Positions 19,712 to 27,412 of a stretch of 64,000 nt of DNA are shown in pieces. Within the stretch, counting starts at the first letter, position 1, and every line of letters starts with the position of its first letter. Origin of the DNA: Pseudoclavibacter helvolus (GTDB lineage: Bacteria > Actinomycetota > Actinomycetes > Actinomycetales > Microbacteriaceae). Made by a program: the position numbers and the translations under genes. The notes under the pieces were generated by a model that had not been told where the DNA came from, did no database searches, and worked only from the letters and a program-made list of their open reading frames with translations. The stretch covers positions 372,001 to 436,000 of the forward strand of contig NZ_JACHWJ010000004.1 of assembly GCF_014191305.1 (NCBI RefSeq). Direction: 5' to 3'.

Positions 19712-20595
19712 CGGCTGCCGCACTCGACGGCAAGAAGGCCGCGGCAGAGATCAAAGCCGAGCTCCGTGAGCGCGTAGCCGCGCTCGCGGGGCGGGGCGTC
19801 GTGCCCGGCCTGGGCACGATCCTCGTCGGCGACGACCCCGGCTCGAAGTGGTACGTCGCGGGCAAGCACCGCGACTGCGCCGAGGTCGGCATCGAGTCGA
19901 TTCGCGTTGACCTTCCGACGGAGACTACGCAGGAGGAGCTCGAAGCGGAGATCGACCGCCTCAACGCCGACCCTGCGTGCACGGGCTACATCGTGCAGCT
20001 GCCGCTGCCGAAGCACATCGACACGGACCGAGTGATCGAGCGCATCGACCCGTCGAAGGACGCGGACGGGCTACATCCCACCAACCTGGGGCGGCTGGTG
20101 CTCAACGCCAACGATCCGATCGTGACGCCGCTGCCCTGCACGCCTCGCGGCGTGATCGAGCTGCTTCGGCGCAACGACATCTCGCTGAACGGCAAGCACG
20201 TGCTCGTCATCGGGCGTGGTGTGACGGTCGGCCGTTCCATCGGGCCGCTCCTGACCCGCCGCGAGAACAACGCGACGGTCACGCTCACGCACACGGGCAC
20301 GCCGGACATCGGCGTGCTTGCGAGGGAGGCCGACGTCATCGTGTCCGCTGCTGGTGTCGCCGGAATCGTTCGCCCTGAGTGGGTAAAGCCCGGCGCTGCC
20401 GTGCTCGACGTCGGTGTGAGCCGCGTTGAGGACCCGGAGACCGGCAAGTCGAAGGTCGCCGGCGACGTGGACCCCGGCGTCTGGGATGTGGCGGCCTGGG
20501 TGTCGCCGAACCCCGGCGGCGTCGGCCCGATGACGCGGGCGCTGCTCCTCGAGAATGTCGTCGAGCAGGCCGAACGCCTCAACCCAGCCGTCTAG
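19708..20595 (+). CDS. folD: Methylenetetrahydrofolate dehydrogenase / methenyl-THF cyclohydrolase
   Basis: A 295-aa FolD that oxidises 5,10-methylene-THF with NADP and hydrolyses the product to 10-formyl-THF, replenishing the pool that PurU drains. The substrate motif is [13 protein letters not shown] near residue 92, and the dinucleotide-binding segment is [20 protein letters not shown] near 165. '[16 protein letters not shown]' near the C-terminus is the family signature. It is translationally coupled to glyA through ATGA, and a strong terminator follows. Confidence 0.97.
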   Translation: MTAAALDGKKAAAEIKAELRERVAALAGRGVVPGLGTILVGDDPGSKWYVAGKHRDCAEVGIESIRVDLPTETTQEELEAEIDRLNADPACTGYIVQLPLPKHIDTDRVIERIDPSKDADGLHPTNLGRLVLNANDPIVTPLPCTPRGVIELLRRNDISLNGKHVLVIGRGVTVGRSIGPLLTRRENNATVTLTHTGTPDIGVLAREADVIVSAAGVAGIVRPEWVKPGAAVLDVGVSRVEDPETGKSKVAGDVDPGVWDVAAWVSPNPGGVGPMTRALLLENVVEQAERLNPAV

Positions 20596-20614
20596 GCACC
20601 GCACGCACGGCGAA

Positions 20615-20647
20615 GGGCCCGAGCAGTTCGATGAACTGCTCGGGCCC
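20615..20647 (+). terminator. Terminator of the glyA-folD operon
   Basis: GGGCCCGAGCAGTTC at 20615-20629 pairs perfectly over 15 bp with 20633-20647 across a three-base turn. It lies 20 bases after the folD stop. Confidence 0.85.
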
Positions 20648-20715
20648 TCTGTTGTAGCTCCCGGAACCCGTGATGTGTGCATCCGCCGCTAGAGCCCGGG
20701 ACTGGCGCTTCGAGG

Positions 20716-20763
20716 GCGGTGTTGTGGTCGTCAAGATCGAGTTTTTGACGACCACAGGACCGC
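20716..20763. repeat. Isolated long imperfect palindrome in an intergenic region
   Basis: GTGGTCGTCAA (20724-20734) and TTGACGACCAC (20745-20755) are perfect 11-base arms around ten bases. Beyond a matching three-base interruption on each side, GCGGT and ACCGC pair again. The region 20648-20852 has no gene; besides this it holds only the direct repeat at 20827-20870. Confidence 0.7.
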
Positions 20764-20826
20764 CATGGGCGAGGCGTGCACGTTCCGGAGCGGAGTTGGG
20801 GTCGTTACGCCGCGTCCGCCTCCGGT

Positions 20827-20870
20827 CAGTCGCGGGTGGCGACTCTGCTCTCTCAGTCGCGGGTGGCGAC
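20827..20870. repeat. 17-bp direct repeat at the 3' end of a small gene
   Basis: CAGTCGCGGGTGGCGAC occurs at 20827-20843 and again at 20854-20870, 27 bases apart. The second copy encodes the last codons and stop of the 91-aa protein; the first lies just beyond that stop. This looks like a local duplication of a gene end. Confidence 0.75.
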
Positions 20871-21128
20871 GACTCGGACCAACGTGATGCGGGTCTGCTT
20901 CTTCGGCAGGGCCTTGCCCTCGCGACGGTCGACGTACTCGGTCTCGCTCACGCGGAACGTGCGGCCCGGGCGGTGGGGCGTGTGGAGGTCTGGGAAGACG
21001 CCGCGCGCGACCTGCTCGAGTAGCTCAAGCCCCTCTGCCTCTGTGCCGACCGGCTCGGACTGGCCCAGCTTGGTGCCGACCGCGCTGATGCTCACGGTCT
21101 CGGTGATGACGACATACTGCTCACTCAT
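20853..21128 (-). CDS. Conserved-looking small protein of unknown function
   Basis: A 91-aa soluble protein from ATG 21128 (MSEQYVVITETVSISAVGTK...VVATRD). It has no signal, membrane segment or recognised motif. A mid-region with 'LHTPHRPGRTFRVSETEYVD' is followed by a basic, strand-like C-terminus. It has its own putative ribosome site (GGAGGATCA) and normal codon use, so it is probably real. Its 3' end has been duplicated downstream. No neighbour suggests a role. Confidence 0.6.
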   Translation of the reverse strand: MSEQYVVITETVSISAVGTKLGQSEPVGTEAEGLELLEQVARGVFPDLHTPHRPGRTFRVSETEYVDRREGKALPKKQTRITLVRVVATRD

Positions 21129-21243
21129 GCTGATCCTCCAGTGCTCGGCCGGGTCTGTGATCCCGATACCTCACGGTACGAGCCGGGGGACCGCCAGCGC
21201 TTCGGCCGCGCGGCCGATTTACCGCCGAGTCAAGCGAGCCGGA

Positions 21244-22296
21244 TCAGCCCTGCGGCTGAGCCTGACGCTGCGCGTCGAACGAAGCGACAAGCTGCTCGAC
21301 TCGCGCGGTGATGACCTCGCTGCCGTACTCGGGGGCGGATGCGATGGTCCCGTCGGCGGCGAGTAGGAGCGCCGCTGGCGTGGCATCCGCGTCGAAGAAA
21401 TCGGTCACAGCCCTCGCCCCGAAGTAGGTGTGGGGGAGCGCGCTCGGGTAGCTCTTTTTGACGGACGCGCGGCTGGAGGAAGTGGCGACGATGATCTGCG
21501 CGTCGTCGCCGAGTCGCCGCGACCAGTCACCGATCTGGCTGAGCACGGGACCACAGGAGCCGCATCCGACCCGGGCGAAGATGAGGATGGTCGTCTTCTG
21601 CGGGACGACGACGAGGTCGTAGAGCAGCTCCGGGGAGCCGTCACCCGAGACGAGCTCGAGGTTGTGGGGGATCTGGTCGCGGGCGCTCGGGTCGGAAATG
21701 AGGTCTGGCCCCTGCTCGACAAGTTCGAAGTCCTGGCCCGATGCGTCGCTGCTGGCCGCGGTCACGGGTGCCGCCGAGGTCCTGACCAGGTTGGCGATGA
21801 TGCCGATCACGGCGACGACTGCGACCGCGAGGAGCCACATCCAGTCGGAGAGCGAGAAAAGCGCCAGCTGGATCGGGACTCCGAGCCACATCCAAGGGAG
21901 GACGAGCGCGAGGAGAGCGGCGAGGGTGAGGCCGGCGTTCCGCCAGATCGTGATCTGGCTGACGGGCTCCGTGCTGAGGGCACCAAAGCAGTTGCAGTCG
22001 ACCGCTTGGCGCTTCGCGACGCTTCGGGCGACGGCAACCAGATACGCCGCCATGAGAAGCACGGAGAGGGCTGCGGCAACGAGGTAGGCGGATCCGCTCA
22101 GAAGCAGGAGCGCGGCACCCAGGATGATCTCGCCCACTGGCAGGGCCACGGCAGTCCACGGCTTGCGCAGGGCAGCAGGCACGCCGAAAGACTCGAACGA
22201 CTGCAGCGTGCGGGAGCGCTGCGGGAGCTTCAGTGCGCCGCTGGCGATCAGCACGCAGGCGACGAGAACCGGAAAGATCACGAAGGTGGGAATCAC
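21244..22296 (-). CDS. MauE-type membrane protein fused to a thioredoxin-like domain
   Basis: A 350-aa fusion. The N-terminal 170 residues form a four-helix MauE/DoxX-like redox membrane domain with the cysteine pair Cys101-Asn-Cys103 in CNCFG; the family usually reads CGCFG. After a linker, residues 215-340 form a redoxin fold with Cys245-Gly-Ser-Cys248 in ARVGCGSCGP. MauE with MauD-like thioredoxins supports disulfide formation in exported proteins, so this single chain could pass electrons across the membrane. It stands alone and is divergent from the next gene. Confidence 0.85.
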   Translation of the reverse strand: MIPTFVIFPVLVACVLIASGALKLPQRSRTLQSFESFGVPAALRKPWTAVALPVGEIILGAALLLLSGSAYLVAAALSVLLMAAYLVAVARSVAKRQAVDCNCFGALSTEPVSQITIWRNAGLTLAALLALVLPWMWLGVPIQLALFSLSDWMWLLAVAVVAVIGIIANLVRTSAAPVTAASSDASGQDFELVEQGPDLISDPSARDQIPHNLELVSGDGSPELLYDLVVVPQKTTILIFARVGCGSCGPVLSQIGDWSRRLGDDAQIIVATSSSRASVKKSYPSALPHTYFGARAVTDFFDADATPAALLLAADGTIASAPEYGSEVITARVEQLVASFDAQRQAQPQG

Positions 22297-22372
22297 TTAT
22301 CCATTATCGCTGGTACGCGGCGCGTCGAGAGCCCTGCTTGACCCGTGGCTCGGGGCCGTCGAAGATCGACGC

Positions 22373-23509
22373 ATGCGCCTCAATTCCCTCGATGTGGTGC
22401 GCGGCTTTGCGATCTTCGCCATGACCATCGCTCACACGGTCGTGTTCCTGGACGACCGCGAACCGCGGATCCTCGAAGTGCTCTTCCACTTCCTCAACGA
22501 CGCCGCCTCGCCGCTGTTTGCGTTGGTGATCGGTGTGACTGCCGGGTATCAGCTGCGCGACGCCGCGCGCTGGGACGGGCGGCGGAAGAGCTTCTTCGCG
22601 ATCTCGTGGGTGATCAAGGCGATCGTGCTGATCCTCGTCGGACTGCTGTTGAGCATCAACTTCTCTGGCGTGCTCATCGTGCTGGACTTCCTCGGCATCA
22701 TGATGCTCGTGGCGACGCCGTTCCTGTTCCTTCCGGCGGCGTGGTCAGCTGGCGCGGCCCTGGCCTTCCTCGCGGCTGCCCCGCTCGTGAATGAGGCGGC
22801 GCGCAACTGGGCGCTCACCTCGGCGTTCTCGCCGACGTCGATGTACGACCCGACCGCGCTGCTGCTCGACTGGACGGTGCTCGGGTCGGCCTACCGCCTG
22901 ACGAACCTTCTGCCGATGCTGTTGATCGGTTTCCTGCTGGCGCGTTGGCAGCTCGGCAACCTGCGCCGCACGGCTTGGGTGTTCGGCGGGGGAGCGGTGC
23001 TCCTCGGTGCCTCGCTCTTCATGCGCCGCCTAGAGGAGGCGACAACGGGCATCACCCAGTCAGGCTCCTACGGGGACGAGGCTCGCGACCTCGGACTGGC
23101 GCTGCTCGCCTACGCGGGTATCCAACTGCTCGGCGACTTCTCGGGCGAGCGGATGCGCACCTGGTTCAGTCGCCTCACGAAGCCGCTCGCTGACATGGGC
23201 ACGATGGCGTTCTCCATCTACTGCCTGCACGTGCTCATCCTGACGGCGATCTGGTCGCAGCTGCTGCTCGGCGAGGAGAACTGGCTCGCCGCACCTGGCC
23301 TAGTCTATCGGCAGCCGCAGGGCGTGTTGACGATGGTCGTCATCATGGTCGTCTGCATGGTGTTCGCCACCCTGTGGCGTCGCTATCTCGGGGTGGGCCC
23401 GCTTGAGCGGGTCATCGGGGTGCTCTCGCTCAGGCATCCCCCGGAAACATTGCTTGCAGGTCCTTCCGCTTCGACCACGCGATCCGAACGAGCTCTTCCA
23501 ACACCTTGA
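22373..23509 (+). CDS. Multi-pass membrane protein, heparan-acetyltransferase/DUF418-like
   Basis: A 378-aa protein with about ten hydrophobic helices. The N-terminal 'MRLNSLDVVRGFAIFAMTIAHT' is the signature of DUF1624/DUF418 acyltransferase-like membrane proteins, with a catalytic-looking His in the first helix. A DUF418-style C-terminal part contains 'MGTMAFSIYCLHVLILTAIW'. It probably transfers or moves an acyl group on an envelope molecule; the substrate is unknown. ATG 22373 is used. The last 80 bases overlap the convergent DUF1801 gene. Confidence 0.8.
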   Translation: MRLNSLDVVRGFAIFAMTIAHTVVFLDDREPRILEVLFHFLNDAASPLFALVIGVTAGYQLRDAARWDGRRKSFFAISWVIKAIVLILVGLLLSINFSGVLIVLDFLGIMMLVATPFLFLPAAWSAGAALAFLAAAPLVNEAARNWALTSAFSPTSMYDPTALLLDWTVLGSAYRLTNLLPMLLIGFLLARWQLGNLRRTAWVFGGGAVLLGASLFMRRLEEATTGITQSGSYGDEARDLGLALLAYAGIQLLGDFSGERMRTWFSRLTKPLADMGTMAFSIYCLHVLILTAIWSQLLLGEENWLAAPGLVYRQPQGVLTMVVIMVVCMVFATLWRRYLGVGPLERVIGVLSLRHPPETLLAGPSASTTRSERALPTP

Positions 23510-23861
23510 GGTTGAGCGACGGGAAGCGTCCGGCCCAGATGCAGTCCTTGCCGAGTTTCACCTTGCCGAGCTGCTTGATGAGTCCATCCGGTGCCCACAT
23601 CTGCAAGCCGTAGATCGACATCGATGCCTTACGGGGCGCGAAGCCGAGGATCATCGCATCACCCGAGTGCCTGCTCTCGTACGTGTAGTGGTACGTGCCG
23701 TAGCCGATCATCGTCGGCCCCCACACGACGGCCTCTTCGCCCGTGACCCGATCCATGATCTCTTTCAGGATGCGCGCATCCTCGCGCCTGCCCGCGGGCT
23801 CGGCCTGGTCGATGAGGAGATCGGGTGAGACATCGGACGGCTTTGTCTTCGTTTCTGCCAT
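23430..23861 (-). CDS. DUF1801-domain protein
   Basis: A 143-aa cytosolic protein with the DUF1801 core: 'RREDARILKEIMDRVTGEEAVVWGPTMIGYG', 'YTYESRHSGDAMILGFAPRK' and 'GKDCIWAGRFPSLNLKVLEELVRIAW'. The family has a YdhG-like fold and no established biochemical role. Eighty bases at its 3' end overlap the convergent membrane-protein gene. Confidence 0.88.
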   Translation of the reverse strand: MAETKTKPSDVSPDLLIDQAEPAGRREDARILKEIMDRVTGEEAVVWGPTMIGYGTYHYTYESRHSGDAMILGFAPRKASMSIYGLQMWAPDGLIKQLGKVKLGKDCIWAGRFPSLNLKVLEELVRIAWSKRKDLQAMFPGDA

Positions 23862-23967
23862 GACGAGATTATGGCCCCAGCCACGGACAAAGTGGGGTCC
23901 TGGAGCTCAGGCACCTTCGAAATTCGCGATAGGATTTCCCACGGTCGCCGCACGCCTGGCGACTGTG

Positions 23968-24040
23968 GGGCCTGTAGCTCAGTTGGCAGAGCATCGGACT
24001 TTTAATCCGCGGGTCGTGGGTTCGAGCCCCACCGGGCCCA
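23968..24040 (+). tRNA. tRNA-Lys (anticodon TTT)
   Basis: A 73-base cloverleaf. The acceptor GGGCCTG pairs with CGGGCCC, the D-arm contains AGCTCAGTTGGCAGAGC, the anticodon stem CGGAC/GTCCG-like encloses CTTTTAA with anticodon TTT, and the T-arm GTGGGTTCGAGCCCCAC is perfect. The discriminator base is A and CCA is not encoded. A small hairpin GTCGCC/GGCGAC lies just upstream. Confidence 0.96.
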
Positions 24041-24052
24041 CTGTTTCTCCGG

Positions 24053-24529
24053 CTACCGCGCCACGACGAAAACGCTGTCGCCGGCGTAGATGAAGGGGCT
24101 CTCGAGCTCCACCGTCACCTCGTCGCTCGTGATGGGCTGGTCGAGCTGGATGTCGCTCACGATCCACGCGCCAACGTCCGGACACGCAGTCCCTTCGTCG
24201 GAACGTTCGAGGTCGAACGTGACCGACACGACGTCGTCTTCCTGCGTCAGACCGACCGGGACCGATGCGCAGTACGGCGACTCGACGCGTTCGACCCTGA
24301 GGGTTGTCCCGTCGTCGATCAACGACACAAGAGGCCCGGTTGTGCTCGAGTCGGGGAACTCGGATGCGTTGTACTGCTCGTACTGCACCGCGTTCGTCGG
24401 CGACATCGAGCATCCACCCAGCGCCACCATGACAGAGACGGCCGCGCCGGCCGCGAGCCCCTGACGAGCAGCCCGCAACGCGCTGCTCCGCGACGCAGAG
24501 ATCGGACCGGAGAGGCTGGATGCGTTCAT
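24053..24529 (-). CDS. Putative secreted lipoprotein of unknown function
   Basis: A 158-aa protein from ATG 24529. A twin-basic N-region (RAARQ) and a hydrophobic core lead to the lipobox VALGGC with Cys40, so it is probably anchored to the outside of the membrane. The mature part is acidic and contains two cysteines (near residues 81 and 111) that could form a disulfide. It starts 12 bases from the tRNA-Lys 3' end, convergently. No family was recognised. Confidence 0.7.
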   Translation of the reverse strand: MNASSLSGPISASRSSALRAARQGLAAGAAVSVMVALGGCSMSPTNAVQYEQYNASEFPDSSTTGPLVSLIDDGTTLRVERVESPYCASVPVGLTQEDDVVSVTFDLERSDEGTACPDVGAWIVSDIQLDQPITSDEVTVELESPFIYAGDSVFVVAR

Positions 24530-24590
24530 ACCCACAGTCTGGCGTAGGCACCGCCCCGCCGGGCCAAGCTGCCGCCCGCACCCGAGCCGC

Positions 24591-24604
24591 TATAGTCACG
24601 CTCA
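24591..24604 (+). promoter_or_regulatory. Likely leaderless promoter of the LacI gene
   Basis: TATAGT at 24591-24596 is a good -10 box placed so that transcription would begin at or next to the A of ATG 24604. No ribosome site precedes that ATG. No good -35 box is seen. Confidence 0.5.
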
Positions 24605-25626
24605 TGGAGCCAGAGGAGACCGCGCCCGTTGGCATGGCGAGCATTGCCGCCGCCGCGGGCGTCTCGGTCTCCACCGTCTCCCGGGCCCTGAGCGGGGTGC
24701 CGGGCGTTTCCACCGTGAAGCGCGCCGAGATCGGCCGCATCGCGAAGGCCACGGGCTACCTCGCCGACGAGTCGGGTCGGGATGCGAGCAGGGACGTCCG
24801 GGCGACCGGCCGGATCACGGCCGTCATCCCCGAGCCCGATCGCTGGGTGTTCGGCTCGATCCTCGCCGGACTGCACGACGTGCTGACCCCGACCGGCGCG
24901 ACGCTCACCGTCTTCCAGGGTCTCTCCAGCCGCGAACGCGCCAAGCTCTTCGAGGCCACCGCGCTCTCCCGCGACAGCGACGTCGTTGTGCTCGTGCCGA
25001 TGCCGCGTCGCCTGCCGGTTCCCGACGTCCGTCGCCTCGGCGTTCCCGTCGTGGTCGCGGGGTCGGTCGTCGAGGGGGTCGCGAGCGTCGGCATCGACGA
25101 TGTCGTCGTCGGTCAGCAGGCCACGAACTACCTCATCAACAGCGGATGCACGCGCATCGTCTACGCGTCGAGCACCGACCACGAGGGCACGCCCGGCAAC
25201 GCCTCGCGCCTCCGCGCCGAGGGCTTCGCCGCGCGGATGAAGCGGGCGGGGCTCGACCCAAGCTGGCAGGTCGAAGTGCCGTTCGGGGCGACCGCGGGGC
25301 AGGCGGCGGCGGAGCAGCTGCTGGCGGGCGAGAGCCTGCCGGACGCCGTCTTCGCGTCGTCCGACGACCTGTCCTCCGGCATGATGTCGGCGTTCCGGAA
25401 GGCCGGAGTCCGCATCCCAGAGGACCTCTCGATCATCGGCGTCGACGACAGCCCCATCGCAAGCCTCATGCACCTGACGACGATCGCGCAGCCGGCACGT
25501 CAGCAGGGGCACCTCGCGGCGTCCATGGCGCTGCGGGCGCTCCAGGGTGACCCGGCGAGTGAGCCGGTCACCCTGGAGACGCGCCTCGTCGTGCGTGATT
25601 CGACGGGTCGCCCCACCTCGCGCTGA
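24604..25626 (+). CDS. LacI-family transcriptional regulator
   Basis: A 340-aa repressor. The N-terminal helix-turn-helix and hinge (about residues 10-60) read MASIAAAAGVSVSTVSRALSG and then TGYLADESGR. The periplasmic-binding-like sensor domain (about 65-335) contains 'VFASSDDLSSGMMSAFRKAGVRIPEDLSIIGVDDSP'. It is immediately upstream of, and collinear with, an alpha-glucosidase and a PTS protein, so it most likely controls uptake and hydrolysis of a glucoside or trehalose-type sugar through the palindrome at 25654-25673. Confidence 0.92.
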   Translation: MEPEETAPVGMASIAAAAGVSVSTVSRALSGVPGVSTVKRAEIGRIAKATGYLADESGRDASRDVRATGRITAVIPEPDRWVFGSILAGLHDVLTPTGATLTVFQGLSSRERAKLFEATALSRDSDVVVLVPMPRRLPVPDVRRLGVPVVVAGSVVEGVASVGIDDVVVGQQATNYLINSGCTRIVYASSTDHEGTPGNASRLRAEGFAARMKRAGLDPSWQVEVPFGATAGQAAAEQLLAGESLPDAVFASSDDLSSGMMSAFRKAGVRIPEDLSIIGVDDSPIASLMHLTTIAQPARQQGHLAASMALRALQGDPASEPVTLETRLVVRDSTGRPTSR

Positions 25627-25653
25627 CCCCCGCTGCACGCGGGGCCGCCCCGC

Positions 25654-25684
25654 GTTGCGCAAAAGCGCGCAACAGTCGCGCAAC
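25654..25684. promoter_or_regulatory. LacI-type operator between regulator and sugar genes
   Basis: GTTGCGC (25654-25660) and GCGCAAC (25667-25673) form a perfect inverted repeat around six bases. A third half-site, GCGCAAC, follows at 25678-25684. A candidate -10 (TAGGCT, 25712-25717) lies downstream. The position suits repression of the GH13 gene by the neighbouring LacI protein. Confidence 0.6.
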
Positions 25685-25724
25685 CGCCCGAAATCGCTCC
25701 CGGCCCGGTTCTAGGCTTCTGGCG

Positions 25725-27404
25725 ATGCGTACTGAATCCAACGACGGCTTCCAGCAGAGCACCGTCTACCAGATCTACCCGAAGTCCTTCCTCGACTCGA
25801 CGGGCAGCGGCGTCGGCGACCTCCGCGGCGTCATCCGTAAGATTCCGTACATCGCCTCCCTCGGCGTCGACATGGTCTGGTTTAACCCGTTCTTCGCCTC
25901 GCCGCAGGCCGACAACGGCTACGACATCTCCGACTACTACCGCATCGACCCCGAGATGGGCACGATGGCGGACTTCGAGGAGCTCGTCGCCGGCCTCAGG
26001 GCAGAGGGCATCGACGTCATGCTCGACATGGTGCTCAACCACACGTCGACCGAGCACGAGTGGTTCCAGCGGGCGCTCGCGGGTGACCCCGAGTACCGCG
26101 ACTTCTACTACGTGCGGCCCGCGGGCTCGGACGGCGGCGTGCCGAACAACTGGGTCTCGAAGTTCGGCGGTCCGGCCTGGAGCCGCTTCGGCGAGACCGA
26201 CGACTTCTACCTGCACCTCTTCGACCGCACGCAGGCTGACCTCAACTGGCACAACCCGCGAGTGCGGAGGGAGATGGCGAAGGTCGTCGAGTTCTGGCGA
26301 CTCAAGGGCGTGCGCGGGTTCCGCTTCGACGTCATCAACCTCATCTCGAAGCCCGTAGACCTGCCGTCGGCCCCGGAGGGCGCCGACGACCGCTTCATGT
26401 ACACCGACGGCGAGCTCGTCACGACGTTCCTCCGCGAGCTGGCGGAGGCCTCCTACGGGAAGGACGCCGGCTGCGTCACGGTCGGCGAGATGTCCTCGAC
26501 CTCGATCGAGCGCTGCGTCGAGTACTCGCACCCCGATTCCGGCGCCCTCTCCATGGTGTTCAACTTCCACCACCTCAAGGTCGACTACGCAGATGGGAAG
26601 AAGTGGTCGCTCGCACGCTTCGAGCTCGATGACCTACGCCGCGTGCTCATGGAGTGGGCGGATGGCATGCAGGCTGGCGGCGGCTGGAACGCCCTGTTCT
26701 GGAACAACCATGACCAGCCGCGCGCGCTCAACCGTTTCGGCGACCCGAAAGAGCTCAGGGTCGAATCGGCGACGATGCACGCGACGGTCCTGCACCTCTT
26801 CCGCGGTACGCCATACGTGTACATGGGCGAGGAGATCGGCATGACCGATCCCGAGTACTCGAGCATCGACGACTACGTCGACGTCGAGGCCATCAACGCC
26901 CACAAGGCGCTGGTCGGCACCGGGATGTCCGACGCGGATGCGTTTGCTGTCGTTCGCGCGAAAGCCAGGGACAACGCCCGCACGCCGATGCAGTGGGAGC
27001 CCGGCCCGGCCGCAGGATTCACGACCGGCACGCCGTGGCTCCACCCGACAAACGGTGACCTCATCAATGCCGCCGCCGAAGAAGCAGGCGGGCGCATCCT
27101 GCCCTACTACCGCAGGCTCATCGAGCTGCGGAAGTCGCATCCCGTGATCAGTCATGGCGAGTTGGTGGGCCTGGCCCCAGACCACCCGCACGTCTTCGCC
27201 TACGAGCGGAGCCACGCCTCCACTCGGCTGCTGGTCCTCGCGAACTTCTCGGCCGCCGCAACCCACGTCGAGGTGCCGACCGAATTCACGGCGGGCCGCG
27301 TGCTCATCTCCAACACCGATCGCCTCGACGCACCGGCCACGTCCGACGTCGAGCTCGCGCCCTACGAGGCGCTCGCGATCATCCTCGAACCTTCCGAAAG
27401 CTAG
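25725..27404 (+). CDS. GH13 alpha-glucosidase (oligo-1,6-glucosidase / trehalose-6-phosphate hydrolase type)
   Basis: A 559-aa cytosolic glycoside hydrolase. GH13 conserved regions are present in order: DMVLNHTS near residue 105, GFRFDVINLISK with the Asp nucleophile near 200, VGEMSS with the acid/base Glu near 252 and WNNHDQPR near 325. The N-terminus 'QQSTVYQIYPKSFLDSTG' is typical of the subfamily that holds TreC and sucrose/isomaltose hydrolases. With a PTS gene following after eight bases, the likely substrate is a phosphorylated or imported disaccharide. ATG 25725 probably starts a leaderless mRNA. The exact sugar is not determinable. Confidence 0.88.
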   Translation: MRTESNDGFQQSTVYQIYPKSFLDSTGSGVGDLRGVIRKIPYIASLGVDMVWFNPFFASPQADNGYDISDYYRIDPEMGTMADFEELVAGLRAEGIDVMLDMVLNHTSTEHEWFQRALAGDPEYRDFYYVRPAGSDGGVPNNWVSKFGGPAWSRFGETDDFYLHLFDRTQADLNWHNPRVRREMAKVVEFWRLKGVRGFRFDVINLISKPVDLPSAPEGADDRFMYTDGELVTTFLRELAEASYGKDAGCVTVGEMSSTSIERCVEYSHPDSGALSMVFNFHHLKVDYADGKKWSLARFELDDLRRVLMEWADGMQAGGGWNALFWNNHDQPRALNRFGDPKELRVESATMHATVLHLFRGTPYVYMGEEIGMTDPEYSSIDDYVDVEAINAHKALVGTGMSDADAFAVVRAKARDNARTPMQWEPGPAAGFTTGTPWLHPTNGDLINAAAEEAGGRILPYYRRLIELRKSHPVISHGELVGLAPDHPHVFAYERSHASTRLLVLANFSAAATHVEVPTEFTAGRVLISNTDRLDAPATSDVELAPYEALAIILEPSES

Positions 27405-27412
27405 GAGCAGCA

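Noticed and set aside
20853-21128. Small 91-aa gene as a phage protein or ESX-type secreted protein
   Set aside because: It has no WxG motif, no phage neighbours and no secretion signal; it is left as unknown.
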